Below, piece by piece: positions 30,094-40,713 of a stretch of 54,656 bases of DNA. The stretch is from Chara braunii. Lineage: Eukaryota > Streptophyta > Charophyceae > Charales > Characeae. Location: contig BFEA01000053.1 of assembly GCA_003427395.1 (NCBI GenBank), forward strand, positions 3,293,174 to 3,347,829, read 5' to 3'. The notes under the pieces were generated by a model that saw only the letters and a list, made by a program, of their open reading frames with translations, made no database searches and was not told the DNA's origin. A program made the position numbers and the translations under genes. Each line of letters opens with the position of its first letter. Positions within the stretch are counted from its first letter, which is position 1.

Positions 30094-31017
30094 AATGCCC
30101 AGCAGTCTGTAATGTAGGTTTGGAAGGATTTGTGTTGCAAGATGGATGTGTTAAGTTTGTAAAAACCGGGGCCTTGGTCGGGTTTCTTGCGGAAGGACAT
30201 AATTATGGTGCACATCTTGTGATCAAGCCCCGGGTGCGGTCTCGCGGGGAGGATCCCTGCAAGGAGCAACGAGCCCCCCATGTCTTCAGGGATTAATATC
30301 AGGTCTATTCTGGATTTGGACTGACTTTCGGTCCCGACTTTCCTCAGGCAAGAATAATATCGCATGTCAGGGTTGAGCTTGCTGAAAGAGTCAAACACAT
30401 TTAGCGAGAGACATAACTCCCTGATCATCCGCTCATCCTCCTCCACATATGTCGGTGCGGGGGAGGGTATCTTCCATCTGTCCATCCGTCTATCCGGGGC
30501 TGCATTGCAATCACCCGCTACGATGACCGGGACACCGTCGGGGATTTGTCTTCAGATTTTCAAAGAACACCCTCCTCTCCCCTACCGTATTGGGGGCGTA
30601 GACGCACAGGATACAAAGTATTTCCAGTTTCAATGTTACTAGAACCGATACCCATCTGCCTTCTTCCCGGTCCACCACCCAGTGAACCGGTTCTGCGCGG
30701 GACTCCGGAGGAACCCGAATTGCCACCCCGACGCTACCAGGTTTTGGTGCGTGTGCTCTGAATGTTGTGTGTGGCCACAGTGTCTTATGAATGGGGTTAT
30801 GTTCCGAGGTGTCCATGAGGTGTGTCTCTTGGATGCATACTATATCCGGCCATCTCCTGCCTCCCACCCCTCTTATCGGATCCCATATTGCATTTTGTTT
30901 ATCTATTCGTCCCGAAGCCAGGCCGTTTACATTCAGGGATCGTAGATCCAAGTCTGTTGCTCGCTGGCATTGGTTCCAGATTCTGTCTTTCCCATATACC
31001 TCCTTGACTGGGTCCAT
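30030..31017 (-). pseudogene. LINE-A ORF2, APE-type endonuclease
   Basis: The AP-endonuclease-like domain has LRSLNVNGLAS (metal-binding Asn), DIVCIQETHL (catalytic Glu) and VYAPN. A frameshift at about 30530 moves the reading to the frame 30485-30030. There GDCNAAPD, SRIDLILI and GLDHKM (the final Asp-His pair) follow. All the key residues remain visible across the two frames. The enzyme nicks target DNA to start integration. The single frameshift disables it. Confidence 0.85.
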
Positions 31018-31030
31018 TGTGTGGAGGTTT

Positions 31031-31162
31031 TTATTTTGCTAGGCCTACCCACGGTAATCGATCCCAGTCCCACGCTGTTTCCCCTGCCCGAAGACCCAGC
31101 CTGAGGAGAGCACATAAGCATGTCTGAACATCCTGCTCCGTCCAGGTCTCATTGGACCTGAG
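31031..31162 (-). pseudogene. LINE-A ORF1, last codons
   Basis: Reading leftward from 31162, LRSNETWTEQDVQTCLCALL ends at a stop near 31031. It matches the end of LINE-B ORF1 (DTWTEQDVDKCLCALLRQ at about 36280-36350). ORF2 of LINE-A begins shortly after. These codons complete the ORF1 whose body is at 40714-43553. Confidence 0.75.
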
Positions 31163-31566
31163 TTTTTTTTTTTGTTTTTTTTTTTTATGTAACCACCCGT
31201 CAATGCTAGTGGTGCTGGTAAGAGCAGACACCACTAGCACCTAGGGGGGGCTCCATCTATTGGTGGGGAGCAGCACTTGCTGGAAACCGGGCCCAGCATC
31301 CCTTACATAGACAAGGTTCAAGTCACATTAAGTCACCTCAGAAAAGTGCGATATGATCCTGCCAGCATTGATTACCCTAAGAACCAGGGGATTGACTGAG
31401 CAGGAGATTGGGAGGGGGGAGCCTCTTCACCCTAATTCTGGCGCCACATAACTGCTATGTCTTCCTGGCTCCCCCACTTCCAAATTTAGAAAAACAGCTG
31501 CTGGTCTCAAAAGGCCCCTTTTTTTTTTGAACACACCAGAGGCAACTGAGCAGGTAGCCCCCCGCC
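31163..31566 (-). other. LINE-B 3' UTR and A-tail
   Basis: After the ORF2 stop near 31567 come about 380 bp of 3' UTR and an A-rich tail interrupted by one C (T11-G-T12 on the plus strand). The UTR includes an imperfect palindrome at 31207-31239 (TGCTAGTGGTG...CACCACTAGCA) close to the tail. This could be a 3' recognition hairpin for the LINE's own RT. The corresponding part of LINE-A falls in the N gap. Confidence 0.75.
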
Positions 31567-32534
31567 CTACCTACTGCTGTCTAGAGGGAAGCGCTTCGCC
31601 TTAGACCAGGTGCCAGGTGCCAGATATCTGCTGCAAACCACAGGCGTCTTCCGCCTCAGACTCCTCATCGCTCGCTCTGTGCCATACCATTGCATATCGA
31701 CCATTGCCAGCTGGTGGGGCGAAAACGGATCAGGGAAATCAATGGGTGGTCGCAGCGGGATCTCCTGTCCCACCGTGGTCCAGTCTCTGAAGCTGATAGA
31801 ATAATCTCTCCTGAGCTCGTCTTGTTGGCATTCCTGAGCAGGTGCGCCATCCCATTGGACAGAGGCAATCCAGCCCCCCTTCTCACTTCCCAACCAATCC
31901 CCCGAGAATTGCCGAATTGCTTGTTTTATGTCTTTGGGTGTCTGAAACAAATCCAATTGGTTTTTTATTTTTGCCACTGTGCCTTGAGTTCTTGTTGAAT
32001 GAACTGTTTTATCATGTTTGTTACTTCCTCCCCAGCTATATGGACCCCCTCTATTGCAAGAATACAACGTTTTCTCCAGAGGGTCCACATGACAGCTCTC
32101 CTTCCCAACTTGAACATGTTGTTTTCAAAAGTGTTGTCAGTGGGAGAGGACCATGTTTCGCACAATATCGCTCTCCAGTCCCATGGCCAGTTGGAACCGG
32201 TGGCTAACTGTGTCCAAATTCTATCCCACCATGTAAGCACGGCTCCCGGACACTGCATGAATATGTGCTCTATAGTTTCCAGGATTCTGCGGGAGGGGAA
32301 GGCGGTGTGGCACGACTTACACCATGGTAGCGCCCGTCCCTTCTGCTCCAGATATGTGCGGTCGATCAGCCAATCGTTGGTGGGTAGGCAGCGGTGTTCT
32401 ATCTGCCATTGTAGCGAGGCCGTCTTCGCTGGCCTGGACTTTGTGGTGGAGAACCATCGGATAGAACGAATTGCTTCAATTCCTATATTCAGGTGAGACC
32501 TCCATCGGTCCTTCACTTTTTCTTTTATATTCAC
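31567..32534 (-). pseudogene. LINE-B ORF2, C-terminal zinc-binding part
   Basis: Frame 32534-31965 has SLQWQIEHRCLPTND, the zf-RVT signature WCKSCHTAFPS...TIEHIFMQCPGA and WPWDWRAILCETW. Frame 32088-31567 then carries KNQLDLFQTPKDIKQAIRQF, GGWIASVQW and PHQLAMVDMQWYG, ending SSR-stop. The last two frames overlap by a frameshift near 31970-32080. This part is more complete than in LINE-A, where an internal deletion removes the segment around RRAVMWTLWRKR. Confidence 0.75.
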
Positions 32535-32540
32535 TTTCAG

Positions 32541-33790
32541 TCACAGCTGCCGGTAGGTGGCCTTCACCGTCAAGGTGTACAACTTCATGTTGTCCCCATT
32601 TCTGCGTTTCCGCTGGGGAGACCACTGCCACTCCTCGGGATCAATTGGGAGTTCCGCCATGGGTGTGTCTGGCTGATATGCGATCCACGCCTCTTTGCCC
32701 TGTATCACACGGATCCTGTGCAGGTCAGAGTTCCTCCACCATCTCATCACTTCCGGGGTGTAGCGGGTGAGCGTGTTGTTCTTGCCAATGTGGAAGAGAG
32801 CGACCAGGGCTTCGTCTGCACGCACCTCTACCATGTTGCCTATGCTCTCCTGATCGCCCGGGGCTGCTACCCAATCCCCTTCTGCCAGCCGCGGTCCTCT
32901 ACGCAGGATACGAACCTAGTCTAGGGGGATGACAAAGATCAAGGTTTCAATGTGTTCCTCCACTTTATGACAATATTTGAGTGTGGCCCTGCGTTGTTGT
33001 GCACTCTTCCAGCCTCCCGCTTGTGTGTCCCATATATCTTTAATTTTGGTTATCCCTTTTTTTACCCAGTTGTTCCATGGGGTGCCTGAACTGCAGTACA
33101 CTCTACTGTTCCGGCCTGTTATCCATCTATTTCCGAAGAGGGGTTGGCGTGCCACCTCTTCCCATCTGGTTGGTGGGGGTTTATCGGGCAGCGGGAGTTG
33201 TCGCCAGGCGTGTAGAACTCGGGTCCAGAAGTCATCCCTGGCCAGATCCGGACGGGAACGGGGTATTGTCCAGTAAAGGTCCTCCAGCCAGGTTAGTTGA
33301 TTGACTCCCTGCGGTGTCTGCGGGGCAAGCCTAGCTATTTGTTCCAGGGCAAGGGCATGCCGTGGAAGGCGTTGAGTGAATAACAGTCTCCGGATCCATT
33401 GAATTGTTAATGCCTTGATTTGAGTGTCTGGGTCCAAGATCCCTAGGCCTCCTTTGTCTTTAGGTTGTATCACCGAGCTCCAGGCTACCCTGCTGATAAC
33501 ATTTGAAAGTTCTCCGTTTCCTCTCCATAGCAAGGTTGTTACCTGTTGCTTAAGTGCCCGAATGGACTCCTTGTTGAGGGCCCAAACTGCCGATTTATAC
33601 CAGAGGGCCGCCAATACCATGCTATTGATTGCCAATGCCGTATGACGGTCTTTCCAGTGGGCTAGTTTCTCTAGAGCGGGCTTCAGAATCCATCCGTCGT
33701 TCGATGCGGGCCTGCCCAGTGCCGTTAGCATGATTCCCAGCACCCTGACCGGGGCCGTGTCCGGCAGCCACTTGACCTGCGGAAACTCGG
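32541..33790 (-). pseudogene. LINE-B ORF2, thumb and connection region
   Basis: After a frameshift near 33750-33790 the frame from 33743 continues RT homology, with LGIMLTALGRPASND, LAINSMVLAALWYKSAVW and WRGNGELSNVISRVAWSSVI. Next come LGILDPDTQIKALTIQWIRRLLF and RWEEVARQPLFGNRWI. TAG near 32916 interrupts it. Sequence then continues as ILRRGPRLAEGDWVA to 32541. The stretch links RT to the zinc-binding module and is a standard plant-LINE feature of unknown precise function. Confidence 0.8.
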
Positions 33791-35233
33791 GGGGGAGGAC
33801 CCCTTGGTGGTGGATCCACCAGCCAGGGTCTTGTTCCCCCAGTTAACTGTCATGTTTGAAACTGTTGTAAATCGCTCGAACAACCGCCTGATCTCTTCCA
33901 TGTTTGTTGTGGTTGCGTCGACCATGAGTGTCAGATCGTCCGCGAACATTGAGTAGATCGGGATTGCTTCTTCCGGGATGGAAGAGATCTGCAATTTTTT
34001 CAGGTCTTTGTTAGTTCGGAGATTTGCTGCGAATCCCTCCATCACTATTATGAACAGGAAGGGTGCCAGAGGGTCCCCCTTACGGATCGACCGCTGCAGT
34101 GGGAAGGGTGGTGCTATCCTTCCATTGACTTGAACGCACGTGGTTGCGTTATGATGCAGAACCGCAATCCAACGGCGGAAGACTGACCCTATGTTCATTT
34201 TTTCCATACATTTGTCCAGGAATAGCCAGTCCACATGGTCGTAAGCTTTTTCGAAATCTATGAAAACCACCGCAGCATTTTGTTTGTCCTGTCTTGTCAG
34301 TTTAAGCAGTTCATTAACTAATAGTATGTTATCCTGGATCCTGCGGCCTTTGATGAACCCAGTTTGCATCGGATGGATAATATCTTCCAGAACCGGGAGC
34401 AGTCGGTTTGCTAGGGCCTTTGCTAACATTTTATAGACGACTGTAAGCAAGGTTATTGGCCTATAGTTTCGGATGTCCATCTTATCCCCCTGTTTGTATA
34501 ACAAAGTGAGAACACCCTGACCCACCAACTCCCCCATTATCCCTGTTTCCCACACCTGCTGATAGAACTCCATGAGATCCGGGGCCAGCTGCGTCCAGAA
34601 GGTTTCCCAGAATTCCTTTGGGAACCCATCGATGCCCGACGTCTTCTCTTCTTCCATTTGCATCATCGCCATCCATATCTCCTCCTTGGACAGGGGACGG
34701 TCCAGGTCTATTTTTTGCGGGCCTGTCAGGGTCTTCTCTAGTGGAGTCAAGAAATCTGCAATATCTTTCTCCCTGGCGTTTCTTTTCTGCCGGACGCACC
34801 TTGAGGTGAACAGATCTTGGAAGAATGATCGTGCTATTTGTGTGCAGTGGGGGGTGGAGGTGACAATGTCTTGGTGTCCAGTTTGTGGATCGTATAATGC
34901 TTCGATGGTGGTTCTGTGTGAGTGCACTCTGGCCATGCTAAAAAAATTCCTATCCATTGTTCCTTCTGTTTGGTATTGTGTCAGTCGTCCTCTTATTCGT
35001 ATCCCGTCCCAGCGTTGCGTGGCGAAAGCCTGAAGTCAGTTTCTGAGCGTTTGAATCTCTGAGTATTCTTCTGTTTGCAAATTTTGGTTGTCGTTAGGCT
35101 GGTCCTGGTGCTCAAGTTGTTGCAGCTGCTGGTTTAGTTCCATCTCCTGTTGATGTTTCTTGGCTGCCAATAGTTTAGAGTATTCTTGACATTTTTTACC
35201 CAGATAAAACAGCCCGTTGTTGCAGTCTATTGC
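33725..35233 (-). pseudogene. LINE-B ORF2, reverse transcriptase
   Basis: Frame 34957-33725 (410 codons) holds MDRNFFSMARVHSHRT, EEEKTSGIDGFPKEFW, YRPITLLTVVYKMLAKALANRL, QTGFIKGRRIQDN, VFIDFEKAYDHVDW, LQRSIRKGDPLAPFLF and the intact catalytic box FADDLTLM (33935-33946). Upstream, 35233-34958 reads as linker (NNGLFYLGKKCQEYSKLL and Gln-rich helices) with stops at about 35231 and 35036. A frameshift just past VNWGNKTL ends the frame. The catalytic core appears intact but is separated from endonuclease and thumb by breaks. Confidence 0.9.
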
Positions 35234-36208
35234 CTATTGGAAATGTTGTTTTTGCATGTGCCAGTATTTCCAGCAGTCCGCGATGTAGCTGTGAAAGGTT
35301 TTTTGTTTCAAAATGCAAGTGTTGAGCTTGTAGAAGCCCGGTCCCCAGTCTGGTTTCTTTCGAAAGGATAGAGTAACCGTGCACATTTTATGGTCAAGGC
35401 CCGGGTATGGACTTGCAGGCAAGATCGTTGCTAAAAGCAGCGATCCCCCCATGTCTTCCGAGATGAGAATTAGATCAATCCTGGATTTTGTCTGACTTTC
35501 CATACCGGTCTTCCGTTGACATGAGTAGAATCTTGTGTCCGGGTTCAGTTTCCGGAAGGAGTCGAAGATTTTCAGGGAGAGACATAAGTCGTTTATCATC
35601 NGCTCATCCTCCTCCACATACACCGGGGCAGGGGAGGGGATCCGCCATCTATCCATCCATCGATCCGGGGCTGCATTGTAGTCCCCTGCAATAATGACCG
35701 GGATTCCTTCCGGTATCTGTGCTTTGATGTTCTCAAAGAAGATTCTTCTCTCCCTTGCCGTGTTGGGGGCGTAGATACACACTATGCATACGATTTCGAT
35801 TTCCAGTGTGACCAGTATAGACACCCACCTGCCTTCCTCTTGGTCTATCACCCAGTGGACCGGGTCTGCCCTGGACTCCGGGGGGATCCAGATGGCTACC
35901 TCTGCAGTTCCAGGTTTCGGGGCATGGGCCCTGAAGGCTTGGTATGGCCAGATCATCTTGTGGGTGCGGTTGTGCTCTGGGGTGTCCATCATGTGTGTTT
36001 CCTAGATACAGACGATGTCTGGCCAGTTTCTCCCCCCCACTCCTTTCATCAAGTCCCAGATTGCATTTTGTTTTTCTGGTTTACAGGAGGCCAGGCCGTT
36101 CACATTCAACGAGCGCAAGTCCATGTCGGCCGCTCTCCTGCATTGGTTCCAAATACGGTCTTTCCCATACACTGCCCTGACCGGGTCTATCTTGTTGGCA
36201 CTATTCAT
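35234..36208 (-). pseudogene. LINE-B ORF2 start and APE endonuclease
   Basis: ATG at 36208 opens ORF2, with KIDPVRAVYGKDRIWNQC and LRSLNVNGLAS. TAG at 36002-36004 replaces the Gln just before the catalytic Glu (VCI-stop-ETHMM). The frame then continues to 35234 with YAPN, GDYNAAPD, SRIDLILI and GLDHKM. One undetermined base at 35601 gives an unknown residue in EEDE-x-MIN. Apart from the TAG, all catalytic residues of the APE fold are present in one frame. ORF2 starts about 60 bp after the ORF1 end. Confidence 0.87.
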
Positions 36209-36274
36209 TATACCCTTCGACTTATATCTGAGTTTGCGTGTATATATATATATTTACAGGCGGGACCACGGTAA

Positions 36275-37750
36275 ATGGTCCCAGTCCCAATCTTGGCTCT
36301 GTCTAAGGAGCGCACATAAACATTTATCGACATCTTGTTCAGTCCAAGTATCGCTGCGTCCAATCTTGACCGTTCGCAAATTCAACATTTGGGCGCGGGT
36401 GTGTCATGTCATGCCCGCGTCTTTGATCGGGTCGTATCTTATATAGATGTCCCTCTGCGTTATTTTTGTGGGGCCTGTTGTGATCATAGCCAGGGCCTGC
36501 GCTCCTGGCGGCAGGGATCCAGTAATGTGGGATTCCAGTTCTAGTTGTACAATTTCTGTCGCCACCTCAGATTGGCTGTTTTGTGGCGTAGCCCAAAAGG
36601 ACGACCACCCTTGTAGCGTCGCGGCCCCCCGTTTGCCATTCCCTTCCGGGAGCAGCCCCACCTCCTATTTCAGTTCCTCTTCCGCACTAGGATGAGCAGC
36701 ATGGCGTTTTGCGACAGCGGGCCAGAATCACACCCCATCTCAACTAGATGCCTGAGCTTTCTTTTCCGCACCAGATCTAGTGGCGCGTTCTAATTGGGGT
36801 CAGGGGGATCCGGGTCCGGTGGTGGGGCTGGTTGTATTTCCAGGGGGTCTTGTGTTCTTCGTTTGTGATCGTTCTCTACCTCGGCCCTGTCTCCATCCTG
36901 TTCTGTTTTTGTTGGTGTCGCTGGTCGTGGCAGCTGGAATCGTGCGAATACTATTGTCGTTAGTCTGTGTCAAGCCTCCGTCCACCTCACCCGAGATTGC
37001 AGACCCTTTTCCAGTACGTTCTTAAGAGAGGTGCTCGTGTCCAGCATTGGAAACAATTCTAAGTATGTTTTGTCCCAGAATTCATCTGTGAGGGGGCCAT
37101 GTTTTGCTTTCAAATTCCCCATCAGCCATTCTGCAATGGCTATCAGTTTTTGTTCCGTTGGTAGGTGTTGTGGCGGTGCCCCTTCTTCCTCGCCTTCCGG
37201 TTTTTGTTCCATGTCTAATCCCGCGGGCGCCGTACTAACGTTACCCGGAAGAGGATCGACTTCCATTGGTTCTGTGTCGAAAGCTGCGTGGAAGGGGTCA
37301 ATGTCCATCATCGATCCGGTCTAGGCGTTCCTTTCTGCTGTGCCCCTCTCCTCCCCCTGTGGCCCTGGCTCCACTTCCATCCCTCCCGCTTCCTCCTGTC
37401 CCCCCTGTTGCCCCTCTGCTCCATCGTGTGTTGGCACCACCTCCATGTCCCCCGCCTCCACCCCTCCCTCTGGCTGCCCCTCTGCTCGCTCATGTCCCAA
37501 CTGTTGGGGTGTTGTGTTTTCTCTTTCTTTTATGCTTTTGATTGTCACTCCAGTCCTGCTCTGTTGTGTTTGCTCGGAGGAGGTGGGTTGCTGCGTTTGG
37601 ACCACGATTCCGTCTGTGTGCTCTTCTTCCGCAATATACTGTCTTGTTGCTGGACTGGGGGTGGCCCGGGGCTGCTTGTTATTGTCTGTCGGCGTCCCAG
37701 GTTCCGTTTGTTGGGACCGGTGGGACCCATGTGTTCGGGGGACGGGAGGC
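36275..37750 (-). pseudogene. LINE-B ORF1, C-terminal half
   Basis: Several frames carry this half. They include a Pro/Gln/Glu-rich spacer (37818-37321), then LPTEQKLIAIAEWLMGNLKAKHGPLTDEFWDKTYLELFPML (37311-36970), then GWSSFWATPQNSQSEVATEIVQLELESHI and RDIYIRYDPIKDAG (36661-36404). The end is DTWTEQDVDKCLCALL near 36280. The same order occurs in LINE-A (41858-40714 plus 31162-31031). Function is unknown; ORF1 proteins bind LINE RNA. Frameshifts break it at about 36990, 36700 and 36405. Confidence 0.7.
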
Positions 37751-39091
37751 CTAGTCCGTTTCCCCAGCTTCCTCCCATTTCCACCCAACTGGCGTGCCTT
37801 CCTTCGTGCATCCCTCAATATAAACCCATCCTTTGTGTCCTGGGTCCACCGTTCTCCAATGGGTTGTCTTGATCGGGTCTCTCAACAGTCTCCCCATTGC
37901 CCGGGCCCTTTTTTGCGGATGCAGTGGACAGGTATACTCCGTACTCAGGTGGTCGTATGCCTTGCATTTGTGGCACCACGACATTAGTTTATGTGCTGGG
38001 TGGATCATGTACTCTTTCCCCCCCACCTAATACGGGATTACATCATCCAGGGAGAACGGTTGGCCCTGAGGGTAATCCAGTGCTAGCATTACGTAATCGT
38101 CCCTCTTAGCGACAAAGGAGGGGAGAGGGTCTATGGAAGCGACTATGTCGTACAACAATCCGAAGTCATACACAAATGCCGCTTGGATTTCGACCGGGAT
38201 GTGAGAGAATTCTACCCAATGGAAGTCGTGCATCAGTTGTGCTCTCCTCTCTTCCGGGCCCAGTCGTCGTTGTGGCACCCACGGGTGGATCCTGACCTCC
38301 AATCTCTCACAGCGGAGCCGCTTCCACCCCTCGATCAGAGTTTTATCTGATTCATTCATGCACAGTACTGTGAACAATGTGTTGGAGACCGACTGGATCA
38401 GGAAATGGTCACGCGCTAAATCAGCACTTTTTTTCAGCACCTCCAACCGATGACCAATCCATTTTACTTTATCATTGACTGATTTGAAGGCAGCGTCGTC
38501 GTGGAACACCCAGTTATTGGCATGTTTGCTGTAGATCTCATCCCGACACTCAATGTCGTTTTTGGGGTAGGCTTTGACCATGACTTGTTTTCCACCTTGC
38601 GTCACCACCCATGTTTCTGATGGAAGCAGGAACTTCGACAAGAAAAAGGCCCGGGCCGGGGGAAGTCCGTCCAAAGGGATGGCTAGATTTCCAGCTCGCG
38701 GGCTACCCTGGCCCCGTGGGATGGTGAGGGTTTGCCCTTGGTGCGGATTACGGAGTTTGTCCGCCCAGATGAGTTGCGGTTGATCATCAGGGTCCTTCTC
38801 CCTGTGTGAGGTCTGCCTCCGAGATTCCGTCTGTTTCTCCTCCTCCGTGAGTCCCCCAATGTCCCCCGTCTGCTGTTTCAACCCACCGAGCTCATCGAGT
38901 CGGTGTGGAGGAGTCTTCGGGGGGTTGTTTTGTTCATCGAGCCGGTGTGGAGGAGATTTCGGGGGGTTGTTCTGTTGTGCCCAGCGTTTTAGCCGCAGTT
39001 GTTCGTCAGCCAGTTGTCTCATAGCCCCGCTGTAGAATAGCATAGAGTCCAGCCGTCTGTGAGCTCGCTGCAGTCTATTAGTCGGTCTCAT
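37751..39091 (-). pseudogene. LINE-B ORF1, N-terminal half with DUF4283-like region and zinc knuckle
   Basis: ATG at 39091 opens 354 codons. There is an N-terminal helix (RLQRAHRRLDSMLFYSGAM), a duplicated QQNNPPKSPPHRLDE segment (twice, 38960-38880), then a conserved domain. That domain has IYSKHANNWVFHDDAAFK, LFTVLCMNESDKTLIEGWKRL, FHWVEFSHIPVEIQAAF and DPLPSFVAKRDDYVMLALDYPQGQPFSL, as in plant-LINE ORF1 proteins with DUF4283. TAG at 38027-38029 interrupts VIPY. The frame goes on with IHPAHK and the knuckle CHKCKAYDHLSTEYTC (C-x2-C-x4-H-x6-C), then RARAMGRLLRDPIK. It would coat LINE RNA. Confidence 0.78.
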
Positions 39092-40713
39092 GGTGCTGTT
39101 GCAGTGACCTCTCTGTTCTTGTTTTTAGAGCTCGTTTTTTCACCATTTTTTTTTTTTTTTTACTGTTTTTTTTTGGTTTTTTGTTGTTTTTGTTGTTTGT
39201 TATTTTTCTTGTAATGTTTAGCAATTCAGCAAATTTTAGGGGTTGGTCAGGCAACCCCTTTTTCGTATTCTAGCCACCCTCTCCACCTTTACTCTTTCCA
39301 ATTCCTCACTCTCGTACCCTCTCCGATTCTCTCCAATTTTCACTCTCTTGTCCAGATTCGACAATGCTCTCCCCACCACCGGTCAACGTTTTCCTGATGC
39401 CTTCCAAACCCTCGTCTCGTCCTTCCTCCGCTTGCCACCCGTCGCCCTTAGTGCAGTATTGTCTTTGTATGTATGTCCCTTCACCCCTTCCTGCGTTCCC
39501 CTGGCCCCCCTCGTTTCCCTTTTCCAACCACCCTCTCCACCCTTGACTCTCGTGGCCCCCCTTGAATCTCTCCCTCTTTGCCAATTCCTCGCTCTCGTAC
39601 CCTCTCCGATTTTCACTCTCTTGTTTAGATTTGACAGTGCTCTCCCTGCCTCCGGTCACCGTTCCCCTGATGCCTTCCAAACCCTCGACTCGTGCTTCCT
39701 TTCTCTTGCCACCCGTCACCCTTGTATGTCCCTTTAACCCCTTTCTGTGTTCCCTTGGCCCCTCCTTAGTATGTCCCTTCACCCCCTTCCTGCGTTCCCC
39801 TGGCCCCCCTCGTCTCCCCTTTCCTGCCACCCTCTCCACCCTTGACTCTCTCCCTCTTATCCCGTTTCGACAATGTTCCTATCGTTCTGCGCATTCACGA
39901 GCCCTGCCCACTTCCCCTTCCAGCCATCCACTTTCTTTTCTCTCCGTCACCGTATTCCCCCCCCTCCTCCACTCCTCTACTTCCTCTTCTCTCCGTGTCG
40001 TCGTTGCCGACAATGACTCACGTCGTAGTTTACCTCCACCCGAGCTTCTTATCCTGTACTCTCCTTCTGTAATCTGCCTTTGCCCGATGTGTTCCCTCCA
40101 CTCTTTCTACTGAACTGCCTATCACCTTGGCCGCTCGCTTCTTCTTTGATTTACTCGATGTGTTATCCGCTTCTCGCCTTGTATTCCCTGTCACGCTTTC
40201 TTCTATTGTTTGGTTTGTTGTGCTCACTCACCTATTTTGCTTGTAGACCGTCGCTGAAATTGCTTGATGCTGCGCCCCAGTCTGTACATGCTGGTCTTCC
40301 TTGTAGACCGTCGCCCAAATCACTTGATGCTGCTGCGCCCGAGTCCGCACGAGCGGATTTTTTATACACGTGTGCGATATCTGCTCCGCTTCCGAGCTCT
40401 CACACGCGCTGTCCGCTTTCCCGGAACCCCCAGTCTCACGCCAATCAGCGCGACGCCACACGCTCCTCTCCCACAGAGGATGTTTCCTCCCAGGTGATGG
40501 TGTGGCGCCACTAACTCCCACGACTCCCGTCTCCCCGACGCCATGTGCTTCTTTCCCACAGAGGTTGCTCCCTCCCTTGTGATGATGCGGCGTCACGATC
40601 CTCCTCTTGGCCGTCGTCCTGGCGTGGTCTGATGGCATGCGCTGAACACTCCGCAGTTTCGCCCTGCGGCAGGTAGCGCTACCCAGCGCAGCAACGACCG
40701 ATTCGCCTGCCGG
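39092..40713 (-). repeat. LINE-B 5' UTR with tandem monomers
   Basis: The plus strand is C/T-rich. It shows at least two consecutive related segments from 39274 and 39531 and a partial third from 39828, each beginning CCACCCTCTCCACC. Marker words recur: CCAATTCCTC at 39299 and 39581, and CTGATGCCTTCCAAACCCTCG at about 39394 and 39668. Shorter repeats follow: TTGTAGACCGTCGC at 40241 and 40301, and CGACGCCA near 40451 and 40536. Poly-T runs at 39140-39180 adjoin ORF1. In other LINEs such 5' monomers are promoter units, which is inference here. The frames within it are not genes. Confidence 0.65.

Larger units (their letters stand above)
25860..31162 (-). mobile_element. LINE-A, 3' part (ORF1 tail, ORF2, 3' UTR)
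   Basis: This is the downstream part of an L1-type LINE on the minus strand. It starts at 31162 in the last codons of ORF1, continues through ORF2 (endonuclease, RT, zinc-binding end) and finishes in a 3' UTR at the N gap. Its missing 5' part is at 40714-44730, separated by the insertion of LINE-B. Joining codon AAG at 40714-40716 to CTC at 31160-31162 gives the same ORF1 reading as LINE-B shows uninterrupted. Confidence 0.85.
31163..40713 (-). mobile_element. LINE-B: complete L1-type LINE inserted in LINE-A
   Basis: A 9.55-kb LINE on the minus strand has a 1.6-kb 5' UTR, ORF1, ORF2, a 3' UTR and an oligo(A) tail (poly-T at 31163-31186 on this strand). It splits LINE-A inside the last third of ORF1. 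ORF1 has a plant-LINE DUF4283-like region and a CCHC-like knuckle. ORF2 has APE endonuclease, RT and zf-RVT. It is dead by stops and frameshifts in both ORFs. No clear target-site duplication borders it. Confidence 0.88.

Noticed and set aside
37266-37987. Plus-strand frames of up to 215 codons antisense to LINE-B ORF1
   Set aside because: They are the shadow of the Pro/Gln/Glu-rich ORF1 spacer, which is supported by homology with LINE-A.
39243-40114. Plus-strand frames of 164-183 codons rich in Ser, Pro and Leu
   Set aside because: They run antisense to the LINE-B 5' UTR, and the composition follows from the CT-rich tandem monomers.
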